A stretch of 64,000 bases of DNA from Neolewinella antarctica (GCF_011927835.1 NZ_JAATJH010000004.1:419837-483836), one strand, 5' to 3'. Numbered from the stretch's first letter, positions 18,324-27,665 are shown. The notes: generated from the sequence alone by a model not told the origin. Program-made: numbers and translations.

Positions 18324-19208
18324 ATGAGTATTCAGTACGTCAACCGGTACACGGGCAAAATGGTAACCGAGCACCCACCCGCCGAAGAAGTGCTGAATTT
18401 CCTGTACCACAATCCGTTCGGCGAAAAACTGCTGCTGCCGGTCGTCAAGCAGGAGTTCATCAGTAAGTGGTACGGTAAGATGATGGATAGCTCGTCCTCC
18501 GTAAAGAGGATTCAGCCCTTCATTGATTCTCTCGGGATTGACATGACGGACTCCCGCAGAAACGTAGGTGAATTCAAGACCTTCAACGACTTCTTCAGTA
18601 GAAAATTAAAGCCGGGCGCCCGGGAAATTAAGCAAGGCCTGGTATCCCCCGGCGACGGAAAAATGCTGGCGTTCAAAAAAGTATCGCAAGTCAACTCTTT
18701 TTACGTAAAAGGAAAGAAGTTTACCCTAACGCAATTCTTAGGAAGTGACGAACTAGCCGAACAGTACAACGGCTGCTCGATGGTCATTTTGCGACTGGCC
18801 CCGGAGGATTACCACCGGTATCATTTTCCGTACGGTGGAACTCCATCCGAATCGAAGGAGATTGACGGAGATTATTTATCCGTATCCCCAATTAGTCTGG
18901 ATAAGCACTTCACCAAAGTATTTACCGACAATAAAAAAGAGATCTGTAAACTAACCACCGAGCAAAACGGGGAGATTCTTATCATCCCCGTCGGCGCAAC
19001 GATGGTCGGTAGCCTGACTTCGACTTACGAGGCGAATAAAAATATAGAAAAAGGGCAAGAGATGGGGTACTTTTCGTTCGGTGGCTCGTCCGTTGTCTTA
19101 CTATTTGACGCTGACTATTTCGAGCTCGACGAAGATCTCGTTCGGAACACCCAGAATGAGTTGGAGACTTCCATAAAGATGGGGGATCGGGTGGCGACCG
19201 CGAAATAG
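18324..19208 (+). CDS. psd: phosphatidylserine decarboxylase proenzyme
   Basis: 294 residues. The FxxFFSRKLKPG motif (TFNDFFSRKLKPGAR), SPGDGKM, PEDYHRYHFP and VGATMVGS are conserved blocks of this family, and FGGSSVVLLF near residue 252 is the autocatalytic cleavage site (LGST/GGSS type) where the serine becomes the pyruvoyl prosthetic group. The enzyme decarboxylates phosphatidylserine to phosphatidylethanolamine at the inner membrane. The long form resembles E. coli/eukaryotic enzymes more than the short archaeal-type Psd. Its 3' side runs into a CACAAAA-type hairpin shared with the convergent tgt gene. Confidence 0.93.
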   Translation: MSIQYVNRYTGKMVTEHPPAEEVLNFLYHNPFGEKLLLPVVKQEFISKWYGKMMDSSSSVKRIQPFIDSLGIDMTDSRRNVGEFKTFNDFFSRKLKPGAREIKQGLVSPGDGKMLAFKKVSQVNSFYVKGKKFTLTQFLGSDELAEQYNGCSMVILRLAPEDYHRYHFPYGGTPSESKEIDGDYLSVSPISLDKHFTKVFTDNKKEICKLTTEQNGEILIIPVGATMVGSLTSTYEANKNIEKGQEMGYFSFGGSSVVLLFDADYFELDEDLVRNTQNELETSIKMGDRVATAK

Positions 19209-19247
19209 TAATATGGTATCAAATAGTTACCTACTGAAGCTGGCCCG

Positions 19248-19367
19248 AAGCACCTAAGGCGGATTTTCAACACATAAAACACAAAAGGAGAAAAAGGCAC
19301 AAAACGAAACGTTAACCTGCGCACAGCTTTTAGGTGCTTTGCATTCGTGCCTCTTGTGTTCCCCTTC
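19248..19367. terminator. CACAAAA-family inverted repeat between psd and tgt
   Basis: AAGCACCTA (from 19249) pairs with TAGGTGCTT (to 19339), and an A-rich run (CACATAAAACACAAAAGG, 19270 on) faces TTCGTGCCTCTTGTGTTCC downstream. It sits between two convergent genes and looks like a bidirectional terminator. Similar elements are at 12721 and 53740. Confidence 0.6.
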
Positions 19368-19418
19368 CAATAGCCGGGCTTGTACCATAGAGTCCTTCGC
19401 GCAGGGTCAATACCCTAA

Positions 19419-20552
19419 TCAGAGCCTTTTTTCCAAGTTCGGGACCAACGCCTCCTTCCACCGCCGAAAGTCACCACCCAGCACCCGCGACCGCGCCTCT
19501 TCCACCAAAGCCAAATAGAACCGGAGATTGTGCAGCGTGGCGATCTGCGGACCGAGTAACTCGTTCACCCGAAATAAGTGGTGGAGGTAAGCCTTCGTGT
19601 GCACCTGAGAAGTAGGCGCCCCGTCCGGCCGCGCGTCGATAGCCGAAAAATCGTTGCGCCACCGGGCATTTTTGATGTTGATGATGCCGTCGCGCGTGTA
19701 GACCATGCCGTGGCGGGCGTTGCGGGAGGGGAGTACGCAGTCGAACATGTCCACGCCGCGACTAATGCATTCGAGGATATTGGCCGGAGTGCCGACGCCC
19801 ATCAGGTAGCGGGGCTTTTCCCGGGGGAGGATGTCACAACAGAGCTGCGCGATGCGGTACATATCCGCGATCGGCTCACCGACGGAAAGGCCACCGATGG
19901 CGTTGCCGGGCTGGTCGGTGCCGGCAATGAATTCACAGGACTGCTTGCGCAGGTCGTCAAAGGAACTACCCTGAACGATCGGGAAGAGCGCCTGCGTATG
20001 ACCGTACTTAGGTGCCGAATCTTTCATGAACTGCACGCAACGTTCGAGCCACCGGTGGGTCAGGTGCATGCTCGTTTCGGCGTAGGTTTTCTCGCTCGGG
20101 TAGGGTGGGCATTCGTCGAAGGCCATCACGATGTCCGCGCCAATGTCCCGCTGGATGCCGAGGCTGGATTCGGGACTGAAAAGGTGCTTGGAACCGTCGA
20201 TGTGGTTCGCAAACGTAGCGCCTTCTTCCGTGATCTTGCGCCGGTGAGCGAGGCTGTACACTTGGTAGCCGCCGCTGTCGGTGAGAATCGGCCCGCCCCA
20301 ATTCATAAATTTATGTAGACCACCGGCAGCGTCCATCGTTTCCATGCCGGGGCGGAGGAACAGGTGGTACGTGTTGCCGAGAATAATCTTGGCCTGCACC
20401 TGCTCTTTAAGCTCCTTTTGGTGGATACCCTTGACGGTACCAATAGTGCCAACGGGCATGAAAATGGGCGTCGGGATCTGGCCGTGGTCGGTAGTGAGAA
20501 GACCGGCGCGGGCGTCGGTGTTTTTGTCGGTTTGTTGGAGCTCGAAAGTCAT
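19419..20552 (-). CDS. tgt: queuine tRNA-ribosyltransferase (tRNA-guanine transglycosylase)
   Basis: 377 residues from ATG; a TTG three codons earlier lies inside the -7 box and is rejected. Base exchange of guanine-34 for preQ1 in tRNAs with GUN anticodons. The active-site aspartates D92 (TDSGGYQVYS) and nucleophile D271 (GVDMFDCVLPSR) are present, with GGLSVGEP and GVGTPANILE forming the substrate pocket. The zinc loop normally written CxCxxC...H is replaced by IDARPDGAPTSQVHTKAYLHHL: no cysteine is left, although the downstream His stays. Bacteroides homologues, as I recall, also have a degenerate loop. One perfect copy of the dispersed repeat lies in the 3' end, encoding EEARSRVLG. Confidence 0.93.
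   Translation of the reverse strand: MTFELQQTDKNTDARAGLLTTDHGQIPTPIFMPVGTIGTVKGIHQKELKEQVQAKIILGNTYHLFLRPGMETMDAAGGLHKFMNWGGPILTDSGGYQVYSLAHRRKITEEGATFANHIDGSKHLFSPESSLGIQRDIGADIVMAFDECPPYPSEKTYAETSMHLTHRWLERCVQFMKDSAPKYGHTQALFPIVQGSSFDDLRKQSCEFIAGTDQPGNAIGGLSVGEPIADMYRIAQLCCDILPREKPRYLMGVGTPANILECISRGVDMFDCVLPSRNARHGMVYTRDGIINIKNARWRNDFSAIDARPDGAPTSQVHTKAYLHHLFRVNELLGPQIATLHNLRFYLALVEEARSRVLGGDFRRWKEALVPNLEKRL
19481..19496 (+). repeat. dispersed 16-bp GC repeat inside tgt
   Basis: GCACCCGCGACCGCGC, perfect, read on the opposite strand as part of the tgt 3' coding region. Confidence 0.8.
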
Positions 20553-20558
20553 GGGGGG

Positions 20559-20566
20559 CAAAGATA
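20559..20566 (-). promoter_or_regulatory. tgt -7 box almost touching the start codon
   Basis: TATCTTTG on the minus strand ends 6 nt before the tgt ATG, with a TTG 23 nt further upstream. The transcript would have a leader of only a few nucleotides or none. Confidence 0.55.
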
Positions 20567-20706
20567 ATTTTCGCCGGCTTTCGCGTGGGCAACGAGCGGT
20601 CGGGATTACGGAAACAGAAGGGATGTATTGGGGAAGAAGCTAATCTGCACAAAGTTTTGGAACGCTCTCGGTTCGCGGTACTCTGCAGTGATTCATAAAA
20701 ACTTCT

Positions 20707-20734
20707 TATATTTGCTAACCGATCGGTCGGTAAG
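20707..20734 (+). promoter_or_regulatory. TetR promoter -7 box with overlapping palindromic operator
   Basis: TATATTTG (20707-20714, perfect TAnnTTTG) is immediately followed by CTAACCGATCGGTCGGTAAG (20715-20734), which matches its own reverse complement at 16 of 20 positions. The ACCGATCGGTCGGT core is a typical TetR-family operator. Bound here, the regulator would block its own transcription start. Confidence 0.7.
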
Positions 20735-20741
20735 TATAATT

Positions 20742-21353
20742 ATGCCAGTAACCAAAACATCGAAGGAAGAGATCTTGAGAGCCACCTGGGGTGTGTTCCA
20801 CGAGTACGGCTATCACGACGCCTCGTTGCAGCGGTTGGCCACGGCTGCCGGCTTAGGTAAGGCAGGTTTGTTGCATCACTTCGGAAGCAAGCGCGGCCTC
20901 ATGAGTGCCGTTATCGAATTCGCTATTGATTGGTACGCCCGGCGGGTACTGGTTTTACTGGAAGGGGAGGGGACGGTCGAAGAAAGATTAAGTGCTTTCA
21001 TGAGCGCACACTTTCGCTTCTGTCAAATGAACGGCGGCAGCGGTTGTTTTTTCGCCAATTCCATCCTTGAAACGGGCATTACCGGTGAGTTCGCCGAAGG
21101 GCTGATCCAATTTCATACGGCCTGGAAAGCGGCGGTAGAAAAACTACTGACCGAGCGGTTCGCCCCCGCCGAAGCTACGGAACGTACTTACCGACTCTTC
21201 GCCGAGTACCAAGGCAGCGTAATCCTCTTCAAACTCTACCAAGATGCTTCCCACCTCGAACGCTTCAGGGTTCGCGCGCTGAACGCCCTGAAGCTACCTA
21301 TTTATTCTGGCCTAATTAACACCTCAGACCCTAGACTAAAGACTAAAGACTAA
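20742..21353 (+). CDS. TetR family transcriptional regulator
   Basis: 203 residues from the ATG just after the operator; an upstream extension would read through the promoter. The N-terminal helix-turn-helix is ILRATWGVFHEYGYHDASLQ ... GLGKAGLLHHFGSKRGLM (about 11-53), classic TetR. The ligand domain (50-190) includes GGSGCFFANSILETG, similar to the C-terminal domain of LmrA/YxaF-type TetR proteins. Likely represses itself and the adjacent hydrolase gene, 22 bp downstream. The last ten residues (TSDPRLKTKD) and the TAA stop are encoded by an AGACTAA repeat array, so the original C-terminus was probably replaced. Confidence 0.9.
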   Translation: MPVTKTSKEEILRATWGVFHEYGYHDASLQRLATAAGLGKAGLLHHFGSKRGLMSAVIEFAIDWYARRVLVLLEGEGTVEERLSAFMSAHFRFCQMNGGSGCFFANSILETGITGEFAEGLIQFHTAWKAAVEKLLTERFAPAEATERTYRLFAEYQGSVILFKLYQDASHLERFRVRALNALKLPIYSGLINTSDPRLKTKD

Positions 21354-21367
21354 AGACCAAAGACCCA
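21326..21367 (+). repeat. AGACTAA-type heptad array spanning the TetR stop codon
   Basis: Direct repeats of AGACTAA/AGACCAA (CAGACCCTAGACTAAAGACT and onward), overlapping the last codons of the TetR gene and ending 9 nt before the hydrolase start. Same word family as the array at 50520-50634. Confidence 0.8.
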
Positions 21368-21375
21368 GCCCAAAA

Positions 21376-22332
21376 ATGAACCTCCGCAAGCTCCTTTTCA
21401 AATCCCTCGGTACCGGCCTCAACGCCTATTCTTACCTCAGCCCCAAAAAAGCCGGCGACCTCACTTTCAAAGTCTTCGCATCACCGCCGACGCCCAGAAT
21501 CAGACCCAAAGAAAAAGACTTTCTCGACACCGCCGAACGGCTGGACTTCAAGTACGAAGGGAAAAATATTCCCGTATACGCCTGGGGCCCGGCTGATGGG
21601 CCGGTTGTCTTTTGTGCGTACGGCTGGGGCTACAACGCCGGCCGCTGGCGTCACTACGTGCCGGCGTTGGTGGAGGCCGGAAAGCGGGTGGTAGCCTTTG
21701 ACCCCATCGGCCACGGAAACGCGGACAAAGGAACCTTACATTTTCCGGCGATGGTCGGTATCGAACGGGCAATTCTGAAAATGACCGACGGCTGTGAACT
21801 GGCGTTAGTGCATAGTTTTGGCGGTGGCTGCCTGGTGGAAGCCCTGATCGGTTTGCCCCAAAAGTATCACCCCAAACGGATGTGCGTCCTGGCCGTCCTG
21901 TCTGAAGTAAAGTGGCTATTCCTAGTTTTTGCTAAGACGCTGGGCTTGCGGCCGGTTGTTTTCCGCGAGCTTGAAAATCACATTAAAGGCCTAACCGGCC
22001 GTCGACTCGAAGATTTTGACATAGCAGCCAGTACCCAACAGCTGGCGCACGTACAAGCACTCATCATTCATGACCCCAAAGATACCGTAACGACCTTCCG
22101 GAATTCGGAACGAAACCACAGCTATTGGCCCGGTAGCGCCCTGTACCGATCCAACGGTGGCGGTCATAATCTCGGTACCCCCGAAATAACACACAATGTG
22201 CTTGACTTTCTTCTCAACGGAACCCTGCCCGAAGGCGTCACGGTCAATAGGGGGGACCTGCAACCGCTGCCGGCCATAGTGACCCAAGAAGATTTGATAG
22301 TGAGTGGCGGGGTTAGTGATTATTATACCTGA
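21376..22332 (+). CDS. alpha/beta hydrolase
   Basis: 318 residues of the alpha/beta hydrolase fold: oxyanion segment FCAYGWGYNAGRW, DPIGHGNADKG, nucleophile elbow VHSFGGG (Ser147), acid in IIHDPKDTVT and His in NGGGHNLGTPE. No signal peptide; a moderately hydrophobic stretch WLFLVFAKTLGL may form a lid. Substrate unknown (ester or epoxide). It follows the TetR gene by 22 bp in the same direction and is probably in its regulon. Confidence 0.85.
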   Translation: MNLRKLLFKSLGTGLNAYSYLSPKKAGDLTFKVFASPPTPRIRPKEKDFLDTAERLDFKYEGKNIPVYAWGPADGPVVFCAYGWGYNAGRWRHYVPALVEAGKRVVAFDPIGHGNADKGTLHFPAMVGIERAILKMTDGCELALVHSFGGGCLVEALIGLPQKYHPKRMCVLAVLSEVKWLFLVFAKTLGLRPVVFRELENHIKGLTGRRLEDFDIAASTQQLAHVQALIIHDPKDTVTTFRNSERNHSYWPGSALYRSNGGGHNLGTPEITHNVLDFLLNGTLPEGVTVNRGDLQPLPAIVTQEDLIVSGGVSDYYT

Positions 22333-22498
22333 AAGTTTGACTCGGGGCCGGTTATCCGGAGACGCTCGAACGGTTCTGGAGCGCTGCCGGAGAGAGCAAG
22401 CCAAGTAAGTTTTCGATGATCGCCAGGCGCCCGGATGGTCTTCCCTAACTTTTCACCCGATGGCATCGTTATAACCACCTAATTAAAACAACATAACC

Positions 22499-23134
22499 AT
22501 GCCCATTCGCTTAGGAGAAACCGCCCCCAATTTCGACGCCCAGACCACCATGGGTGACATTAATTTCTACGATTGGGCCGGCGACAGTTGGGTCGTTCTC
22601 TACTCTCACCCCTCCGATTACACCCCCGTCTGCACCACCGAGCTCGGCCGCACCGCCGCCCTCAAGGAAGATTTCGAACAGCGCTCCGCAAAGGTCATCG
22701 CCCTCAGCGTCGACGACCTCGATAGCCATATGGGCTGGGTCAAGGACATCGAAGAGACGCAGGACGTCAAGATGAATTTCCCCATCATCGCCGACGCCGA
22801 CAAGAAGATTGCCGTCGCGTACGACATGATGCACCCCGAAGCGGATGCCAAGTTTACCGTCCGCTCCGTGTACATCATCGACCCCCAGCGGAAGGTTCGC
22901 CTCACGTTGACCTACCCACCCTCCACGGGACGTAATTTCACGGAGATCCTTCGCGTCCTCGACAGCCTCCAGTTAACCGATAATTACTCGGTTGCCACCC
23001 CCGTAGATTGGAAAGAAGGTGATGATGTCGTCATCAGCCCGAGTATCAAGACGGAAGATATTCCGGACAAGTTTCCAAAAGGCCACAAGGTCATTAAGCC
23101 TTACCTGCGGACTACGCCACAGCCTAACCGCTAA
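22499..23134 (+). CDS. 1-Cys peroxiredoxin (Prx6-type)
   Basis: 211 residues, the length of the Prx6 subfamily. The peroxidatic cysteine is in HPSDYTPVCTTE (Cys45, with the Pro-Thr-Cys active-site set), and no second Cys is found in the resolving position. The C-terminal extension (NYSVATPVDWKEGDDVVISP ... KPYLRTTPQP) is the Prx6-specific dimerisation tail. It reduces hydrogen peroxide and organic peroxides in the cytoplasm using thiols. Single gene with its own spacer on both sides. Confidence 0.92.
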   Translation: MPIRLGETAPNFDAQTTMGDINFYDWAGDSWVVLYSHPSDYTPVCTTELGRTAALKEDFEQRSAKVIALSVDDLDSHMGWVKDIEETQDVKMNFPIIADADKKIAVAYDMMHPEADAKFTVRSVYIIDPQRKVRLTLTYPPSTGRNFTEILRVLDSLQLTDNYSVATPVDWKEGDDVVISPSIKTEDIPDKFPKGHKVIKPYLRTTPQPNR

Positions 23135-23317
23135 GCACACTGATCGTCGGCTCCCCCCTTTTTCTGGATTACAGTACTGGTGGGGCCGGCGGTCGTTTTT
23201 TTAAACCACTTAATGGACGGTTTATTCTTTTTGCTGCGGGCTGTGCTGGATTTTCGGCCGTGCGTTAGGCACACTTTAGTTGGCCGTCACTAGTACATAA
23301 TAAGCCGATAATTCCGG

Positions 23318-23333
23318 GCGCGGCCGCGGGTGC
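23318..23333 (-). repeat. dispersed GC repeat, one-base variant
   Basis: GCGCGGCCGCGGGTGC, one change from the minus-strand form of the consensus. Confidence 0.7.
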
Positions 23334-23628
23334 CTTGTTTTTGGGCGCCGCACGTGGGGGACGTCTACGAATCTCACTAACTCATTTAGGTGCTGCGATC
23401 TGAGTACGGGATGGGATATCGCGCCGGTTTAGCGATTACTTGATCCATCTTCTATTTTCCCGGGCGGATCGGTACGCATTCGTAATTACGGTACTAATCC
23501 TTTTCGCACCTATGCATTAGGGTACTTCGCGCAACGGCTTCCGACGAGCCGCTACTAATCGAGTGTAATTCACTGCGGTACGGGCCGACCAAGTCGGATA
23601 AATGCCGGCTGTCGGGCGGACTTACCCT

Positions 23629-23645
23629 GCACCCGCGCCTGCGCC
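23629..23645 (+). repeat. dispersed GC repeat, diverged copy
   Basis: GCACCCGCGCCTGCGCC: the same start and end as the consensus with two or three internal changes. Confidence 0.55.
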
Positions 23646-23891
23646 AAAAGTGTAATCAATTGTTGCTTTTACTGTAAGTCGACGCGTAGTATGATTATTT
23701 AGTCCAGCCTTTAAGGCAGTGCAAGGGGCATAAAGTACGGTTAGTAAACCCATACTTTTATGACCTCACTAGCAAGTGTTTCCGTGACCTACCTTGCGGC
23801 CATTGTACGCTTGTATTAAGTAGTGTGCGGATAGCTAGCGAGCTAAGTTATAGTTAGTCGACTAGCGTTTTAGGATGCTCTCATGAATTAA

Positions 23892-23899
23892 TAAACTTG
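23892..23899 (+). promoter_or_regulatory. -7 box of the first T9SS paralogue, adjacent to ATG
   Basis: TAAACTTG lies 4 nt before the ATG; the surrounding TAGCGTTTT...CTCTCATGAATTAA block is conserved before the second paralogue at 28192-28220. Suggests a near-leaderless transcript. Confidence 0.45.
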
Positions 23900-23903
23900 T
23901 CTT

Positions 23904-26900
23904 ATGAAGACTGCGATTACCTCGCTGCTCTGTCTATTGTCCTGTGTGGCAATGGCTCAGCCCACCCCCTTTGACTGTACTAGTAACGACGGCTTTGGGT
24001 ACTATATTTCCTCGGATAATATAACTAACACTAACGATACGCTTGCTGCTACCAACTCTCGTTTGAGTAGGCTCAGAACGCGGGACGGTGCCCGGACGCC
24101 CCTCTGCGCCACTTCGGCAATTGACGTGTCCCTCAATGCGCTGGCCTTCAATCCAAACGATCAGTTTCTTTACGCCATGACGTTGTTCGACGACGCTGAT
24201 TTTTCGGGCAAATTCTACCGCCTCGGAAGCGATTGCGAGAAACTAGAAATTCCTGTGAGCGGTAACGTAGCGCGTTACGGTGATAATAGTTCCGCTACCG
24301 TAAACGCGGGGGGCGGGTTTATCGGTTCCGGTACTTTTGATTTGGATAATAATTATTACGCAACTACGCTATTCGTGGGCGGTAGCCCCGACGGGTCAAG
24401 TAATCTAATCCAAAAAATCAACGTTTCGGGCGATGCCGCAACCGTCGTCAGTTCGCAAATCATGACGTGCCCGGCCTGCCCCGCCAACGAGCCTGATTTT
24501 TTAATCGCCGACATTATTTTTGACGAAAACAGTGGGGAGATATTTGGGCACAACAATGCTACGGACTCCCTGTACTCCATTAACCCCGCCGACGGAGTCC
24601 TCACGGCGGTGGGTGCGAGTTCGGTGGCTTCGCCCATTGTTGGAATATATAAGAACCGTGACGGAGACGTACGGGCGATTGGTAACAATGGTACTATCTA
24701 CTCGGTCAACGTCGGGACCGGCGCCTTTACTCCACTTGTCAACGCTACGGACATCAGTGGTAACAACGCGGACGCCGCCTCCGGCTGCTACGCACCCGGT
24801 ACCATTTCCGGAACACTCTTCGTCGACGCCAACGGACTTACCGATAACACGGTCAACGGCACCCCCGCCGGCACTCTTCCCGGTTCGGCCGGCGGCGCAC
24901 CCGTGTTCGTTGCCCTCATCCAGGGTGGCGTGGTACTACAATCTACGCAAATCAACGCCGACGGTACTTACACCTTTACGGGGGACTTTGACGGTACTTA
25001 TGAAGTGCGATTAACCTCAACATTAGCCACTGTAGGTCAGGCTTCCCCCGCCCCGTCGATTCCGGGAGAGTACCAATTTGTGGGGGATAACGTCGGCACC
25101 GGCCCCGGTAACGACGGCTTTCCGAGCGGCCGGGTGTTCCCGAACGTACAGGATGGCGCGAACGTCGCGGACGTGAATTTCGGTGTGGACGATAAACCGA
25201 CGGCGGACGACGTACGCGAGCCGATTCAGGTTAATCCCGAAGGAACCGACCGGGTACTCGTTCCGGCCTTGTCCGTGGCGGACACGGAAGACGGTACCCC
25301 GACCACCATCATTATTTTTAATATCCCCGACCCAAATTTCGAGGGTAGCCTGTACTACGCTAATATACGTATTACCACCAACGTGCGTATTCGTAATTTC
25401 AACCCCGCTTTGTTTGAATTCGACCCCGTCGACGGGTTCGTATCGGTCGTGTTCAGTTACGTCTCGGAGGACGCCGCGGACGTCATCAGTGACGCGGCCA
25501 CCGTTACCATGGAGTTTAGCAGTGCTACCCAGACCGGTCAACCAACACCCTTTGCCTGTTCCGGCAATGACGGGTTCGGTTACTTTATCTCCTCCGGCCC
25601 GTCGGTCATTACCGGTACGGAACTCATTATACCTAGCTCGCGCCTGAGTAGAATCAAAACCGCGGACGGTTCGCGGACTGGTTTGTGTACCGCTTCGAAG
25701 ATCGGAGTGTCGCTCAACGCGCTGGCCTTCAACCCGAACGACCGCTTTTTGTACGCCGTATCGCGCTACGATACTACCGATTTCTCGGGTAAGTTTTATC
25801 GCCTCGGCGCCAACTGTGAGAAGACGGCCATTTCCGTTCCCGGTGGCACAAATGGTATCAAAAGATACGGCACGAACGATCGAAGCATCGTGGATGGCGG
25901 CGGCGGTGCCATCAGCTCGGGTACCTTCGACCTGGATAACAATTACTACGTGAACACGTCCTACGCACTCGCTGGCTCTACCGGATTTCGTAACCAGATC
26001 CAAAAAATTAATCTCACGGGTAACTCGGCCACCGTTGTCAGCACCCAGACTTTAACTTGCTTCGGTGCCAGCTGCGACGGGACGAATAGTCTACGCATCA
26101 CCGACATCATCTTTGACGAGGCTACCAACCAGCTGCTGGGCCACAACGGAGTGACGAACCGATTCTACGTAATCAATGATGCGACGGGAGTAATTACGCC
26201 CCTGGGTCCGCCTTCCGGCGTAGAATCCGTCCTGGGGCTCTACAAGAACCGGGACGGAGATATCCGGGCCATCGCCGCTGACGGAGGAATCTACCGCGTC
26301 AACATCACCAACGGTAACTTTACGTTCATTATTGGCGCCGCCGATCTCCGGACCGGAAACGCAGACGCTGCTTCCGGCTGTTACGCACCGGCCATCTTAT
26401 CCGGCAACGTCTTTGCCGACGGTAATGGCCGCTCGGACAATCGCGTCAGCGGTACACCGATAAACGCAGTCGCGGGTGGACAGCTTTACGCTATTCTCAT
26501 TAGTAGACGCGGCCCACTCCCGGTAGTCGTAGCGAGTCAGCCGGTTGCGACCGACGGTACGTACGCTTTTGAAGGTGACTTTGATGACGGAGACTACGAA
26601 ATTCAGATCGGCCTCAACCCCGGTACGGAAGGATCCGCCCCCCCAAGCCAGGACCTTCCCGATACTCACGTCTTCATTAGTGAGTTTATTGGCTTCGGTA
26701 CCGGAGTCGATACAGAAGCCGCAACCGACGGCAGGCAGACTTTCACCCTGGTCGACGCGGAAAGCCTGATCAACATCGACTTTGGTATCAACACCAAGCC
26801 ACTGGCAAGTTCGGTAACCGCTACGTACGAGAATCCGGGCGGAGTCAACCGGGTCGAAGTGCCCGATTTATCCCGCACGGACGCCGAAGACGGAGTACCC

Positions 26901-27665
26901 AACATCGTTCGCATTAACTCCGTACCGAATAGTACCACCCAGGGCGTGCTCTTCTACGACGGCGTTGCCATCACGGGGGTAGAGAACATCACCGACTTTG
27001 ATCCAGCGTTGTTGACGGTCGACCCCATCGACGGAGACGTCACCGTAACCTTCACCTACGAGGCTAGAGACTCCGCTCTTACCTTTAGTGGCGAGCGTAC
27101 CGTAAACATGGTATTCACCAGCGCCACTTTGCCGATTGATCTGGTATACTTTGCGGGGGAATACGAAGGAAGCGGCGTAAGCCTCAGCTGGCGGACGGCC
27201 TCGGAACGTAACACTGATTACTTCATCGTTGAGCGCAGTAGCACCGGAACGGAATTTGCGGAAGTCGGTCGGGTAGCGGCAACGGGCAACAGCTCAGCAT
27301 TACGGGACTATGGCCTCGTCGATCCCCAACCACTTCGGATAGCTTACTACCGACTGAAGGATGTTGACTTCGACGGCACCTTCTCTTACAGCAACGTCAT
27401 CAATCTTAGTCGCGAGGATTGGGTGCAGGTGGATGTATACCCTAGCCCCGTCACGGATGAGTTGACCGTAGCCTACGACGCTAGCCAGGCCAGCCAACTG
27501 CACGTTTCCTTCTACAACGTGAGTGGTCAGCGCTTGCTTTCACGGACCCTGGAAAACGGTGCCCGCCAGATCGACGTCGCCGCCCTGCCCGCCGGGTTCT
27601 ACAGTGTAGTGATCACCAACGGTGATACCGGAAGAGTTACTACGAAAAAGGTCGTGAAGAAATAA
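23904..27665 (+). CDS. large secreted protein, T9SS type A sorted, internally duplicated (paralogue 1)
   Basis: 1253 residues. Signal peptide MKTAITSLLCLLSCVAMAQ. The body is two homologous modules of about 550 residues: each starts TPFxCxxNDGFGYxISS, continues SRLSRLxTxDGxRT, SLNALAFNPND, FSGKFYRLG, FDLDNNYY, QKIN, DIIFDE, YKNRDGD, NADAASGCYAP, then an SD-repeat-like domain (SGTLFVDANGLTD ... GDFDGTYEVRL) and a cadherin-like ADTEDG/TDAEDG domain. The first part of each module matches the DUF6923 propeller style. After VEVYFAG-like FxGxYEGSGVSLSWRTASE, the last 80 residues (VDVYPSPVTDELTVAY ... LPAGFYSVVIT) are the T9SS type A sorting domain. Surface protein of unknown ligand; adjacent paralogue at 28233. 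Confidence 0.85.
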   Translation: MKTAITSLLCLLSCVAMAQPTPFDCTSNDGFGYYISSDNITNTNDTLAATNSRLSRLRTRDGARTPLCATSAIDVSLNALAFNPNDQFLYAMTLFDDADFSGKFYRLGSDCEKLEIPVSGNVARYGDNSSATVNAGGGFIGSGTFDLDNNYYATTLFVGGSPDGSSNLIQKINVSGDAATVVSSQIMTCPACPANEPDFLIADIIFDENSGEIFGHNNATDSLYSINPADGVLTAVGASSVASPIVGIYKNRDGDVRAIGNNGTIYSVNVGTGAFTPLVNATDISGNNADAASGCYAPGTISGTLFVDANGLTDNTVNGTPAGTLPGSAGGAPVFVALIQGGVVLQSTQINADGTYTFTGDFDGTYEVRLTSTLATVGQASPAPSIPGEYQFVGDNVGTGPGNDGFPSGRVFPNVQDGANVADVNFGVDDKPTADDVREPIQVNPEGTDRVLVPALSVADTEDGTPTTIIIFNIPDPNFEGSLYYANIRITTNVRIRNFNPALFEFDPVDGFVSVVFSYVSEDAADVISDAATVTMEFSSATQTGQPTPFACSGNDGFGYFISSGPSVITGTELIIPSSRLSRIKTADGSRTGLCTASKIGVSLNALAFNPNDRFLYAVSRYDTTDFSGKFYRLGANCEKTAISVPGGTNGIKRYGTNDRSIVDGGGGAISSGTFDLDNNYYVNTSYALAGSTGFRNQIQKINLTGNSATVVSTQTLTCFGASCDGTNSLRITDIIFDEATNQLLGHNGVTNRFYVINDATGVITPLGPPSGVESVLGLYKNRDGDIRAIAADGGIYRVNITNGNFTFIIGAADLRTGNADAASGCYAPAILSGNVFADGNGRSDNRVSGTPINAVAGGQLYAILISRRGPLPVVVASQPVATDGTYAFEGDFDDGDYEIQIGLNPGTEGSAPPSQDLPDTHVFISEFIGFGTGVDTEAATDGRQTFTLVDAESLINIDFGINTKPLASSVTATYENPGGVNRVEVPDLSRTDAEDGVPNIVRINSVPNSTTQGVLFYDGVAITGVENITDFDPALLTVDPIDGDVTVTFTYEARDSALTFSGERTVNMVFTSATLPIDLVYFAGEYEGSGVSLSWRTASERNTDYFIVERSSTGTEFAEVGRVAATGNSSALRDYGLVDPQPLRIAYYRLKDVDFDGTFSYSNVINLSREDWVQVDVYPSPVTDELTVAYDASQASQLHVSFYNVSGQRLLSRTLENGARQIDVAALPAGFYSVVITNGDTGRVTTKKVVKK

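Larger units (their letters stand above)
23135..23903. other. 769-bp gene-free region upstream of the tandem T9SS genes
   Basis: No credible coding sequence on either strand. It contains two variant copies of the dispersed GC repeat (23318-23333 with GGCCGC in place of GGTCGC; 23629-23645, GCACCCGCGCCTGCGCC). The last 55 bp carry the promoter-like block shared with the second paralogue. The remainder has no recognised structure. Confidence 0.5.
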
